From NCBI GenBank assembly GCA_025360565.1, contig JANYBY010000061.1, positions 1 to 45,140 on the forward strand: a DNA stretch of 45,140 nt, read 5' to 3'. The translations under genes and the position numbers were made by a program. The notes under the pieces were generated by a model. That model was not told where the DNA came from, made no database searches, and worked only from the letters and a program-made list of their open reading frames with translations. Of this stretch, positions 22,794 to 31,317 are shown piece by piece. This DNA comes from Bacteroidota bacterium. Lineage in GTDB: Bacteria; Bacteroidota; Bacteroidia; B-17B0; Aurantibacillaceae. Every line of letters starts with the position of its first letter. Position 1 is the stretch's first letter.

Positions 22794-22801
22794 TATATTT
22801 A
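22794..22801 (+). promoter_or_regulatory. -7-like promoter box directly before the Ppx/GppA start
   Basis: TATATTTA (one mismatch to TAnnTTTG) ends 4 bases before the GTG start at 22806, predicting an essentially leaderless mRNA. TTTT stands at the -33 position. Confidence 0.45.
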
Positions 22802-22805
22802 AAAA

Positions 22806-23747
22806 GTGAGATTAGCAGTTATAGATTGTGGTACTAACACCTTTAATATTCTTGTTGTGGATACGCAGCAGGATTGCAAATACACGCGTATATTTAATAC
22901 AAGGATTGCCGTTAAGCTTGGCGAAGGCTCTATAAACAAAGGATTTATTGGCGCTGAACCGTTTAAAAGAGGCATTGATGCCCTAATGACCTTTAATGCA
23001 ATTATTAAGGAGCATAAGGTTGAAAAAGTAATGGCTATTGCTACATCCGCCATAAGAGACGCAGCCAACCGAAAAGCATTTGTTGAAGAAGCTTTTATGA
23101 AAACGGGTATCAGCATAAATGTAATAACCGGTAATAAAGAGGCAGAATTAATTTATTTAGGTAATCAGGAAGCGGTTAAACTTGATGATAACATTTCATT
23201 AATAATGGATATTGGAGGTGGAAGCACCGAATTTATTTTAGCTGATAAAAATAAGATCCATTGGAAACAAAGCTTTAACCTTGGGGCCGCCCGTTTGCTC
23301 GAAAAATTCAATCCATCTAATCCAATTACAAACGGAGAAATTAATTTGATCTTTAATTATCTCTCTCAAAATTTAATTCCGGTATTTCAGGCTCTAAAGA
23401 ATTTTCGGCCAACAGAATTAGTTGGATCCTCGGGCGCGTTTGATTCGGTTGTTGAAATGATAAATGGGGAATTAAAAGGCGAAGCGATCGTGGATACTAA
23501 AACGGGCTATGAAATAAATATGGACAACTACCACAAAATTTCCGCTTTGGTAAAAGGCTCGTCGCTTGAACAGCGAAAAAAAATAAAGGGTTTAGCGCCA
23601 ATGCGTTTTGATATGATTGTTATTTCGTGCCTTCTTATTGATTTTGCATTAAAATATTTTAACCTTAATAAAATGCGGGTATCTACTTACTCTTTAAAAG
23701 AAGGTGCAATTGTTGATCTGCTAAAACGAGAATTAAATACAAAATAA
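22806..23747 (+). CDS. Ppx/GppA family phosphatase (exopolyphosphatase-like)
   Basis: 313 aa, the short form of the family: the ASKHA catalytic core only, without the C-terminal HD-like domain of long Ppx. Phosphate-1 loop VIDCGTNTFN (6-13), the KEAELIYLG segment (111-119) with a catalytic Glu, phosphate-2 loop MDIGGGSTEF (134-143) and GSSGAFDS are all present. Such enzymes hydrolyse polyphosphate or pppGpp in the cytoplasm. The start is GTG: an in-frame TAA lies two codons upstream (22800-22802) and the first residues MRLAVIDCGTN align with the family. The stop is 3 bases before the sigma-54 activator, so the two are co-transcribed. Confidence 0.88.
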   Translation: MRLAVIDCGTNTFNILVVDTQQDCKYTRIFNTRIAVKLGEGSINKGFIGAEPFKRGIDALMTFNAIIKEHKVEKVMAIATSAIRDAANRKAFVEEAFMKTGISINVITGNKEAELIYLGNQEAVKLDDNISLIMDIGGGSTEFILADKNKIHWKQSFNLGAARLLEKFNPSNPITNGEINLIFNYLSQNLIPVFQALKNFRPTELVGSSGAFDSVVEMINGELKGEAIVDTKTGYEINMDNYHKISALVKGSSLEQRKKIKGLAPMRFDMIVISCLLIDFALKYFNLNKMRVSTYSLKEGAIVDLLKRELNTK

Positions 23748-23750
23748 ATT

Positions 23751-24902
23751 ATGGCTAAGATCTTAGTAATAGATGATGAAAAAGCCATTCGACGTTCCAT
23801 CAAAGAAATTTTAGAGTTCGAAAAGCACAAGGTAGAGGAAGCCGAAGAAGGACAAATGGGGCTTAACATGGCGCTTAAAGGCGAGTACGATATTATTTTG
23901 AGCGATATTAAAATGCCGAAATTAGATGGCATTGAACTGCTTCAAAAACTAATTGAAAATAATATTGCCAGCACAATTATTATTATGAGCGGCCACGGCA
24001 ACATTGAAACCGCTGTAGATGCCGTTAAGCGCGGGGCGTACGATTATCTTGCCAAACCCATTGATTTAAACCGTTTGTTGGTTTGCGTGCGTAACGCTTT
24101 AGAAAAAGGTGACTTGGTAAGCGAAACAAAAGTTTTAAAAAAGAAAATTACCAAAGCGGTGGATATGGTTGGCAAAGCGCCTGCTATACAAGCCATAAAA
24201 GATATTATTGAAAAAGTGGCGCCAACCGATGCTAAAGTTTTAATTACCGGTGGCAATGGCAGCGGAAAAGAACTAGTTGCAAAATGGCTGCACGAAAAAA
24301 GTAACCGAGCTTTGGGGCCCTTGATAGAAGTGAATTGCGCGGCCATACCGTCTGAATTAATTGAGAGCGAATTATTCGGGCACGAAAAAGGTTCGTTTAC
24401 CAGCGCGGTGGCGCAACGCAAAGGTAAATTTGAAATGGCCGAAGGCGGTACTTTATTTTTGGATGAGATCGGTGATATGAGTTTAAGCGCCCAGGCAAAA
24501 GTGCTGCGTGCTTTGCAGGAAAATAAAATTACAAGAGTAGGAGGGGAGAAGGAAATTAAAGTGAATGTACGTGTGATAGCGGCAACAAATAAAAATTTGG
24601 AAAAAGAGATAGAAAAAGAAAATTTTAGAGAGGATCTTTTTCACCGTTTAAATGTTATCCCAATTCATGTGCCTTCGCTTGATGACCGTAAAGATGATAT
24701 TCCATTATTAGCTGATTATTTTATAGATATGCTTTGCGAAGAAATGGGCATTGCCAAAAAACAAATTGCAGATGATGCTCTACAAGCGCTTAAACAAAGG
24801 AACTGGCCGGGCAATATTCGCGAATTTAGAAATGTAATTGAACGCCTGATTATTTTAGGCGGAAAAGAAATTTCGGCGGGAGATGTGAAAACTTTCGGGT
24901 AA
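23751..24902 (+). CDS. NtrC-family sigma-54-dependent response regulator lacking a DNA-binding domain
   Basis: 383 aa. Receiver domain 1-120 with acidic pocket D8-D9, phosphoacceptor D52 (ILSDIKMP) and K102 (LAKPIDL). AAA+ domain 140-370: Walker A GGNGSGKE (167-174), sigma-54 loop GSFTSA at 214-219 instead of GAFTGA, Walker B TLFLDE (234-239), arginine finger region FREDLFHRL (292-300) and NWPGNIREFRNVIERL (351-366). The protein ends at TFG with no Fis-type helix-turn-helix, so it must act without specific DNA contact of its own or through a partner. Absence of the HTH looks native, since the frame ends at a normal stop followed by repeats. Gene 3 bases downstream of the Ppx/GppA gene; no sensor kinase gene nearby. 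Confidence 0.88.
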   Translation: MAKILVIDDEKAIRRSIKEILEFEKHKVEEAEEGQMGLNMALKGEYDIILSDIKMPKLDGIELLQKLIENNIASTIIIMSGHGNIETAVDAVKRGAYDYLAKPIDLNRLLVCVRNALEKGDLVSETKVLKKKITKAVDMVGKAPAIQAIKDIIEKVAPTDAKVLITGGNGSGKELVAKWLHEKSNRALGPLIEVNCAAIPSELIESELFGHEKGSFTSAVAQRKGKFEMAEGGTLFLDEIGDMSLSAQAKVLRALQENKITRVGGEKEIKVNVRVIAATNKNLEKEIEKENFREDLFHRLNVIPIHVPSLDDRKDDIPLLADYFIDMLCEEMGIAKKQIADDALQALKQRNWPGNIREFRNVIERLIILGGKEISAGDVKTFG

Positions 24903-24911
24903 TACGCGTAT

Positions 24912-24941
24912 AGAACGCTGATACCGCTGATGGTTATGATG
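24912..24941 (-). repeat. Dispersed 30-bp repeat, copy 2 (inverted)
   Basis: The reverse complement matches 4631-4660 at 24 of 30 bases (ends ATCAGCGTTCt). Confidence 0.65.
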
Positions 24942-25056
24942 AAGTATGATTTTATCTGTGTCAATCATATCCCGAAGTTTCTCATCTTGTGTCTTTTTAA
25001 TTTGTGTCTTGTCTCCTTTTTTACCTTCCCAAAAAAGCATCCATCATATTCTTGAA

Positions 25057-25143
25057 CGGAACGCGGATACCGCAAATTTGGCATGATTCATTATGATTTT
25101 TCTAATCAGCGCTAATCATAATAACCTGCGTCATCTGCGTTCC
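25057..25143. repeat. Palindromic repeat element containing copies 3 and 4 of the 30-bp repeat
   Basis: Begins GGAACGCGGAT and ends ATCTGCGTTCC (10 of 11 inverted). The right half (25114-25143) is a direct copy of 4631-4660 (26 of 30); the left half resembles its inverse with an insertion. The right end overlaps the last five codons and stop of the O-antigen ligase gene. Confidence 0.65.
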
Positions 25144-26975
25144 AATAAAAAAGCATCCACCATCCTTTGATAATTTGTTCTTCTTTCCGAATCATGGAAC
25201 AAAGTTTTTAAACAAGAGTCGGCTGCCTTATAGTTTTTTTCATTAATATAAATAGCGGTTAAATTTAATTTTGGGCCGTCAAATCGCGGACTGATGCGTG
25301 AAGCCTCCCGGTAATATTTTTTTGCCTGGAAAATTTCTTTGTTAAACGTAAAAGACGATGCCAGGTCGTTAACTACATTTCGGTTATAGGGATTTAATTC
25401 ACGGGCGTTAATAAAATCCCACCGGGCTTGTTCGTAATTACCAATTGAGGCATAAGCATTACCGGTATACCATAATAAAGGAACGGATGTTGGATCGATG
25501 GAATATGCAAAACTTTGAGCTTTTTTTGCCGCTAAAATAAGTTGATCGTTTTGGCCTTTGTTTTTGTGATCATACATTTTTCGCGTAAAAAATTCACCTC
25601 GGTATCTAAAGATTCCAACTACAACCAAAAATAAAAATAGCGTTATAGGTAAATTAAAACTTTGTTTGCTGGCGGTAAAATGCCAAATAGACCTTAAAAA
25701 ATTATTTTGTTTAATGTAAAAATAAGAAATACCAAAAATTATATTTATCCAAATAATATGCTCCATTCTTTCTTTCGGGAAATCGAAAAAAGAAATCGTG
25801 AAAAAACCAATTATAAATGAAATGGATAGAATTAGATTACGGCCTATTTCTGATCCTTTAGCGGAAAGCCTTAAGGTTTTCTCAAGGAATAAGAGCAAGC
25901 TAAATAAAAAAAGTAAAAACAAATTAAAACCTATAATTCCGGTTTCGCAAAGAATCCATAAAAGATCGTTGTGCGGCCGCTGAAAAGTAAAATTAAGGTC
26001 TTCGGCACGCCACAATCCGTTTAATGTTTGATCGGGAAAATGAATTTGCCAGTTGCCGGGGCCAACACCAATTACAGGATGTTTTTTAAACATGCCGTAG
26101 GATTTATCCCACAAAATTAAACGTTCGTTATCTAATTCTTTTTTACTGCTAAGCGAAGGATCAATTTTCGCGTTGTAATTTATGCCTTTGCTTATAATGG
26201 GTTGTAAAACAAAAAGGAAAAATACATTTGCGATGAGCACACTTATGATCAATACTAAATAAAATTGTACAGCGAATTTTTTTTTGCCGGAAGCATAAAG
26301 ATGTAAAGCAACAGATGCCAATAGCGCAACACCACACCCGATCCAAACAGCTTTGGTTCTTAATAAGGCAATAACTACCAAAGTAAAAAAAATTGTAATG
26401 AAAGCGGCGATCTTCCAGGGTTTTGATAATGTGTAAATGGTTTTAACTAAAAAAAATAAGTTCAAAAATAAAAAACTGGAGTAAAGATTTTTGTGTCCGT
26501 TTAAACCTGTGATTAAATATAGTGATTCTTTGTTAAGGCCCGCGAACTGATAACAGGCGAACGCCAAGCCAATAAAAACAACAATAACCGAAAATTTAAG
26601 AAGGGCGTGTATAAAATAGTCGGGGCTTTGTTTTAACGCAAAATAAGTAAACAAAAAAGCAAACAGCCCCAGTAATAATTTACATACTTCAAAAAGCGAT
26701 TCGGCCGTATTAACGCTATAAAAAATCAGAGCGGTGCAAAAGAGAACATAAAGAATATAAAAGAGTAAAATAAAATCGATGTCTACTTTAAACGCGAAGC
26801 CCGTTCTTGAAAGAAAATATAACGAAAGGCAAATGAAAAGCGAAAAGGTTATAAACCTTGGCGTGAGTGTGAAGTCTAGAACGAAGGGGGAGAAAATGAA
26901 ACAAGAAATAAAGATGCCAAATAAAAACAGTGTATTTACGAGCTTCACCTTAACGTTGTTCGATGAATTTTGCAA
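25131..26975 (-). CDS. O-antigen ligase (Wzy/WaaL)-family membrane protein with C-terminal TPRs
   Basis: 614 aa with about eleven membrane helices in residues 10-435. The large loop typical of the family carries HPVIGVGPGNWQIHFPD and QRPHNDLLWILCETGIIGF (about 295-345), including the conserved H of RPHND. The C-terminal part (about 480-610) has TPR-like repeats (WYTGNAYASIGNYEQARWDF, AKKYYREASRISPRF). Such proteins ligate or polymerise surface glycans at the periplasmic face. The start is TTG at 26975, supported by AAGGA 5 bases upstream (26989-26985); a GTG at 26948 is the alternative. The stop of the upstream T9SS gene is 8 bases away. The extreme C-terminus (LLERR) is encoded by a dispersed repeat, and a related LGR-type ending remains 110 bases downstream. 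Confidence 0.85.
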   Translation of the reverse strand: MQNSSNNVKVKLVNTLFLFGIFISCFIFSPFVLDFTLTPRFITFSLFICLSLYFLSRTGFAFKVDIDFILLFYILYVLFCTALIFYSVNTAESLFEVCKLLLGLFAFLFTYFALKQSPDYFIHALLKFSVIVVFIGLAFACYQFAGLNKESLYLITGLNGHKNLYSSFLFLNLFFLVKTIYTLSKPWKIAAFITIFFTLVVIALLRTKAVWIGCGVALLASVALHLYASGKKKFAVQFYLVLIISVLIANVFFLFVLQPIISKGINYNAKIDPSLSSKKELDNERLILWDKSYGMFKKHPVIGVGPGNWQIHFPDQTLNGLWRAEDLNFTFQRPHNDLLWILCETGIIGFNLFLLFLFSLLLFLEKTLRLSAKGSEIGRNLILSISFIIGFFTISFFDFPKERMEHIIWINIIFGISYFYIKQNNFLRSIWHFTASKQSFNLPITLFLFLVVVGIFRYRGEFFTRKMYDHKNKGQNDQLILAAKKAQSFAYSIDPTSVPLLWYTGNAYASIGNYEQARWDFINARELNPYNRNVVNDLASSFTFNKEIFQAKKYYREASRISPRFDGPKLNLTAIYINEKNYKAADSCLKTLFHDSERRTNYQRMVDAFLLERR

Positions 26976-26983
26976 AAGGATCC

Positions 26984-28030
26984 TTATTGAATAACAACAA
27001 TTTTTAATTTAGTTGTTGGGGTTATTATAAAATAAATACCGCCGTTTAATCCGTTAATTTTGATTTCGGCATCGGCAATTAAATTTACGGTTCTTATAAT
27101 TTGTCCAAGCTCATTTGTAATGATCGCAACTTCTGATTTAGCGGAGCGAATATTGAACCAGCCCCAAGCCGGGTTTGGGTAAATGAACAAATGATCTGTT
27201 CCGTTTACAAAATTTTCTCTTAATCCCAATCCGCAAGGAACCACAATTTGTGTAAGGGTGGTTGTGCCAATACAGCCTAAGCCATTACTGCCGCTAATGG
27301 TGTATGTTAAGGTAACAGTTGGTGAAATTACCGCGTTCGTTAAACTGCTTACACCATTTAAGGAATAAGTAATTGCGTTGCCATTAATAGTTAAAGTGGC
27401 ACTATTTCCAAAACAAAGTGAATTTGTATTTGAGAATACTGAAAGTGTTGGAGTAGGCAATACGCTAACCGTTATCTGCGCCGAGTTAGAGCAAATACCT
27501 TTTGTAGCAACAACTGTATAGGTAGTGGTAACCGATGGATTAGCAATTACATTGGGCTGATTGGTAATGTTTAATCCGTAAGCCGCTGACCAGCCGTAAG
27601 AGATAGTTGGGCTTGCCATTAAAATAGTGGAGCTTGCCTGTAAGTTCGTGGAGGAGCCCTGGCAAAAACTATTTGCACCTGAAAAAGTTACACTAGGTGT
27701 TTCAAAAATGTTTACAACAAAAGATGTAGTGGGGCTGGTGCCAAATCCGTTAGATGCTTCACAATATAAAGTGTAAGTAGCGTTAGAGTAAGGAAAACTG
27801 ATAGTGGTTGTTGCATTGATAGGACTGCCTATTATAACACCAACTGAAGGTGTTGAAACATACCATTGATAAGCGGTTGGAGAGTTAATCGCAGAAGCAC
27901 TGAAGCTCATTGGCCATGAAGGAGAAGAGCAAACGTTCGACGGCCCGGAAATAGAATTCATTACCGGAATTTGCGCAACGCAATTAAATAAGGCCAAAAC
28001 AAAAAAGGTGGAATAAAAATATTTTTTCAT
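26984..28030 (-). CDS. Secreted Ig/PKD-like protein with T9SS sorting domain
   Basis: 348 aa. Signal peptide (1-19, ending NCVAQ), then about three Gly/Ser/Thr-rich Ig/PKD-like modules with Cys pairs (PSNVCSSPS ... TLYCEASN; NSFCQGSS ... KGICSNS; NSLCFGNS ... GLGCIGTT). A type A T9SS domain ends it (LFIYPNPAWGWFNI ... LNGGIYFII). No catalytic motif; a surface adhesin or structural role is inferred only. It precedes the O-antigen-ligase gene by 8 bases, so the two are very likely one transcript, driven by a textbook promoter at 28054-28084. Confidence 0.88.
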   Translation of the reverse strand: MKKYFYSTFFVLALFNCVAQIPVMNSISGPSNVCSSPSWPMSFSASAINSPTAYQWYVSTPSVGVIIGSPINATTTISFPYSNATYTLYCEASNGFGTSPTTSFVVNIFETPSVTFSGANSFCQGSSTNLQASSTILMASPTISYGWSAAYGLNITNQPNVIANPSVTTTYTVVATKGICSNSAQITVSVLPTPTLSVFSNTNSLCFGNSATLTINGNAITYSLNGVSSLTNAVISPTVTLTYTISGSNGLGCIGTTTLTQIVVPCGLGLRENFVNGTDHLFIYPNPAWGWFNIRSAKSEVAIITNELGQIIRTVNLIADAEIKINGLNGGIYFIITPTTKLKIVVIQ

Positions 28031-28053
28031 TTAGTTGGTTTTAAAACCTTAAT

Positions 28054-28084
28054 CAAATATAGCACAATATTTGTGATGTCCAAA
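28054..28084 (-). promoter_or_regulatory. Promoter with perfect -33 and -7 elements
   Basis: Minus strand: TTTG (28084-28081), 19-base spacer, TATATTTG (28061-28054), giving a leader of about 20 nt to the ATG at 28030. Both boxes match the Bacteroidota consensus exactly. It should drive the T9SS Ig-like protein and the O-antigen ligase gene. Confidence 0.8.
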
Positions 28085-28183
28085 ATTAACGTTGAATTTT
28101 GCAACCTATTGTCCACATATTCAAATTATAAATAAATTGAAAGTATAGCAGGGCTGTAAAAATAAAATAGAATTACAGGTTCA

Positions 28184-28216
28184 AAAAAAATCAGGTTCAA
28201 CAGCCGCTGAAGGCTG
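28184..28216 (-). terminator. Possible terminator after the ABC transporter gene
   Basis: Minus-strand CAGCC-ttcagc-GGCTG (28216-28201), 6 bases after the stop, followed 9 bases later by eight T (28191-28184). The distance between hairpin and T-run makes it imperfect. Confidence 0.4.
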
Positions 28217-28221
28217 AGGTT

Positions 28222-31200
28222 TTAAAATTCCTTTTTCTTTTTAAATAATCGTATGTTGCCAAAGAAATCCATTATGCGTTTAAACACATCGTAATATAAA
28301 GTAACCATTAGCGTTAAACTCATGATCCAAATTACACACACGTTAAACCAAAATGTAGGATAAAATCTTCCAAGAAATTTTTTACGAGGCGCGAAAAAAT
28401 GTGCGCTTCCTAAGTTAGATTCGAGCGGATCGGCGTAAATTGGATCGGTAGTTTGAATAAAACGTCCGTCTTTTTCCAAACAAGCTTCGCCCCCAAAGTT
28501 ACTTGCATTCTTTACCAGATCAGTAATACTTTGGTTTTCGTAATGTTCTTGAAACTCTACAAATTTTTGATTGCCGCCCAATTCATCCTGCATTTTGTGG
28601 GTGATCAAATCCTTTTGGGCTCTCGCGGCCTTATCCACATCCTGATAATATTTTACAAGTGTTTTTAAATAGTCTTTAATAGCGGCCGAAACGGCAGGAT
28701 TATATTTTTCAACGGTAATATCCTCCACAACCGGACATTTTATTTTTCCATTATTGCTCATCGTTTCGGTAAGGATCCCATTCCTTAGCATATCGATATC
28801 AGATTTAATTTCTGAAAGCTTTTTGCCTTCTTTTATGAGTTTGTCAATTTTTTCTATTTTGGTATATACTTTTGGTTTCCAGTAATTGTTCTTGTAATTG
28901 GCGGTACTCATTCTCTTTTCTACCGTATAAAAATTTTTGCCAAACTTATTTTCTTTGAACTGGTTAACGGCTAAAGCCTCAAACGCCCAGCGGCTGGCCA
29001 TAGCCTCGCCCCATGCCGAAACCCCGCCTTCTTTAATAACCAATGGATTTAATTTATCAAATTTAACAACCACACCTGCTAATAATAGTTGCGGGATAAT
29101 TAAGAAAGGAATTAAAATATAAATGGTTACGGCACTATTGAACGCGGCCGAAATATTTAAGCCCAGCATATTCGCGAAACAGGACGCGCTGAACAATACA
29201 AGCCAATAATCAAAAAACATGCCTTTAATACCCATAATAAGATTGCCCACTAAAATAAAAGTTACGGTTTGCACAGCCGACAAAGTAAACATGATTATTA
29301 TTTTACTCCATAAGTAACTGCCCAGACTTAAATTTAAAAACGATTCGCGCTTACGGATCTTTCGGTCGCGGATAATTTCTTCGGCACTCACCGTTAAACC
29401 AACGAACAATGCAACAACAACCGACATAAACATGTAAGCGGTCATATTTGAATTTTCGCTGAACACATATCCTTTTGATGTTTCATCATCGGTATTGTAA
29501 TACCTCACTAAAAACGCCAGGATCAATGCAAGAAAAGGCGCTTCTAAAAAGCTGATCATCATGTATTGCGTGTTGGTTAATTTGCTTTTAACATCACGCG
29601 TCATGAACACTTTGAACTGTTTCACCACATTCGGGATCCTGAAAATACTTTTTGGAATTTCAGTGTGCTTTCTATCGGTGTGAATATTATTTTCTATCAG
29701 TTCTTTATAATGCACGTTCCATTCAGCGGGTTTGGTTTTACGGGTATAGGTAATGTTACCGTACTCATCCAACACCTTGCTTTCAATTATATTAAAAATT
29801 TGTTCAGGATTTACGTTACCGCAATTAACACACTCGGCCTCTTCGGCATTTACGTGGTTTACCAAACGTTTAAAATAACTTACAGCGTCAACCGGATTAC
29901 CATAGTAGATCGGATAACCGCCAACATCCAGGATCATCAGCTTATCAAACATTTTGTAAATGTCGGATGAAGGCTGATGGATAACCACAAAAATTAATTT
30001 TCCTTTTAACGATAATTCTTTTAAAAGGTCCATAATATTTTCAGAGTCGCGCGATGATAAACCGGAAGTGGGCTCATCAACAAATAACACCGATGGTTCG
30101 CGAATTAATTCCAATGAAATATTTAAACGCTTGCGTTGCCCGCCGCTTATTGTTTTTTCTAATGGTGAACCAACTTTTAAATGGCGCGTTTCGCTTAATC
30201 CAATATCTGCCAATAAATGATTACAGCGTTTTGCAATGTCTTCATCATTTAAATTTCCGAAAACCAATTTGGCATTGTAAAATAAATTTTCGTAAACGGT
30301 CAGTTCCTCTATCAAAAGATCATCCTGGCTCACGTGGCCAATTACACCTGCAATGGCATCACGTTCGGTATGCACATTTTTTCCGTTTATTTTTACCGAA
30401 CCGCCGCTCGGACTTTCCATGCTGTTTAAAACATTTAAGAGGGTAGATTTACCTGCGCCTGAACCGCCCATTATACCAATGAGTTTGCCGCTGTCTTCGC
30501 TAATGTTCACATCGCGTAAGCCAAGTTTACCGCCTTTAAATTTGTATTCCAAATTTTTAACTTCGAAGGTAATTTTCGCCTGCGACTCATCACTTAAAAA
30601 ACGACTTATAACGTCGCTGTAATAAATGGGTTTAATTTTACTTGAGCGCAATGATGAACCCGGCGTAAAAATATGAACCCGGTCGTTATGAATGATCTGC
30701 CCGTTCAACACCAGTTCTGTTGAATCGTATATTCTCAACGCGTACATACTTACGCTTGGGATCTGAACAATTCTTATATCGGCATTAACGTTTTCGTTGA
30801 ATAAATGTTTGGTATGATTTTGATAACCGTTTTCTTTATTATTTATTACCAAAATATTCGGACTATCAGGAATAACCTCTAATTGGTTTTCGATAAACGA
30901 TTTTAATAAATGAAACTCATCGTTAGAGATGTTAAAGGTGTCGGCCACCGTAATTACGAATTCATATTCCTGTTCAGAAATTTCGTTGCTTGAATAAATA
31001 AATTCGAGCAAACGCAGCAATACGATCACTTTTTGTGTTTGTTCAAGTTCCTGATTGATCTGAGTACAGATCTTTAAAACTTTTACTGAGTTTAAAGATG
31101 TGCGTTTTGCTGCACCCTCTTTCTTCTTACTTGCGGCCTGGTTTGATTCAAGGAACTCATCAAAAATATGCAAATAGGTAGCAACCTGATCGGCACTTAG

Positions 31201-31311
31201 CTGCTGCTTTAAAAAGGATTGTACAATTTCTCGTCCGGTATTATTAATGCCATCAACCTTTGCGATGATTGAGAACATTTGCATCAGGGCTCTTAGTATT
31301 CGTTCACTCAT
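28222..31311 (-). CDS. ABCG-like half transporter with N-terminal TerB-like and FHA-like regions
   Basis: 1029 aa. Residues 1-145 form two helical, TerB-like repeats (MQMFSIIAKVDG ... SFLKQQLSA; LRLLEFIYSSN ... EQEYEFVITVADTF). Residues about 150-245 look like a small beta domain, FHA-like (SMYALRIYDSTELVLNGQII). The ABC domain 250-480 has Walker A GGSGAGKST (282-290), signature ISGGQ (388-392) and Walker B VLFVDEPTSGL (408-418). The ABC-2-type permease has a group of six or so helices at about 610-800 and a last helix near 1000. A large soluble loop with CxxC-like CVNCGN (near 495) and a charged extracytoplasmic segment (about 815-970) are extra. Substrate unknown; export of a lipid or peptide is inferred. 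It follows an exported protein gene by 6 bases. Confidence 0.82.
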   Translation of the reverse strand: MSERILRALMQMFSIIAKVDGINNTGREIVQSFLKQQLSADQVATYLHIFDEFLESNQAASKKKEGAAKRTSLNSVKVLKICTQINQELEQTQKVIVLLRLLEFIYSSNEISEQEYEFVITVADTFNISNDEFHLLKSFIENQLEVIPDSPNILVINNKENGYQNHTKHLFNENVNADIRIVQIPSVSMYALRIYDSTELVLNGQIIHNDRVHIFTPGSSLRSSKIKPIYYSDVISRFLSDESQAKITFEVKNLEYKFKGGKLGLRDVNISEDSGKLIGIMGGSGAGKSTLLNVLNSMESPSGGSVKINGKNVHTERDAIAGVIGHVSQDDLLIEELTVYENLFYNAKLVFGNLNDEDIAKRCNHLLADIGLSETRHLKVGSPLEKTISGGQRKRLNISLELIREPSVLFVDEPTSGLSSRDSENIMDLLKELSLKGKLIFVVIHQPSSDIYKMFDKLMILDVGGYPIYYGNPVDAVSYFKRLVNHVNAEEAECVNCGNVNPEQIFNIIESKVLDEYGNITYTRKTKPAEWNVHYKELIENNIHTDRKHTEIPKSIFRIPNVVKQFKVFMTRDVKSKLTNTQYMMISFLEAPFLALILAFLVRYYNTDDETSKGYVFSENSNMTAYMFMSVVVALFVGLTVSAEEIIRDRKIRKRESFLNLSLGSYLWSKIIIMFTLSAVQTVTFILVGNLIMGIKGMFFDYWLVLFSASCFANMLGLNISAAFNSAVTIYILIPFLIIPQLLLAGVVVKFDKLNPLVIKEGGVSAWGEAMASRWAFEALAVNQFKENKFGKNFYTVEKRMSTANYKNNYWKPKVYTKIEKIDKLIKEGKKLSEIKSDIDMLRNGILTETMSNNGKIKCPVVEDITVEKYNPAVSAAIKDYLKTLVKYYQDVDKAARAQKDLITHKMQDELGGNQKFVEFQEHYENQSITDLVKNASNFGGEACLEKDGRFIQTTDPIYADPLESNLGSAHFFAPRKKFLGRFYPTFWFNVCVIWIMSLTLMVTLYYDVFKRIMDFFGNIRLFKKKKEF

Positions 31312-31317
31312 AGTATG

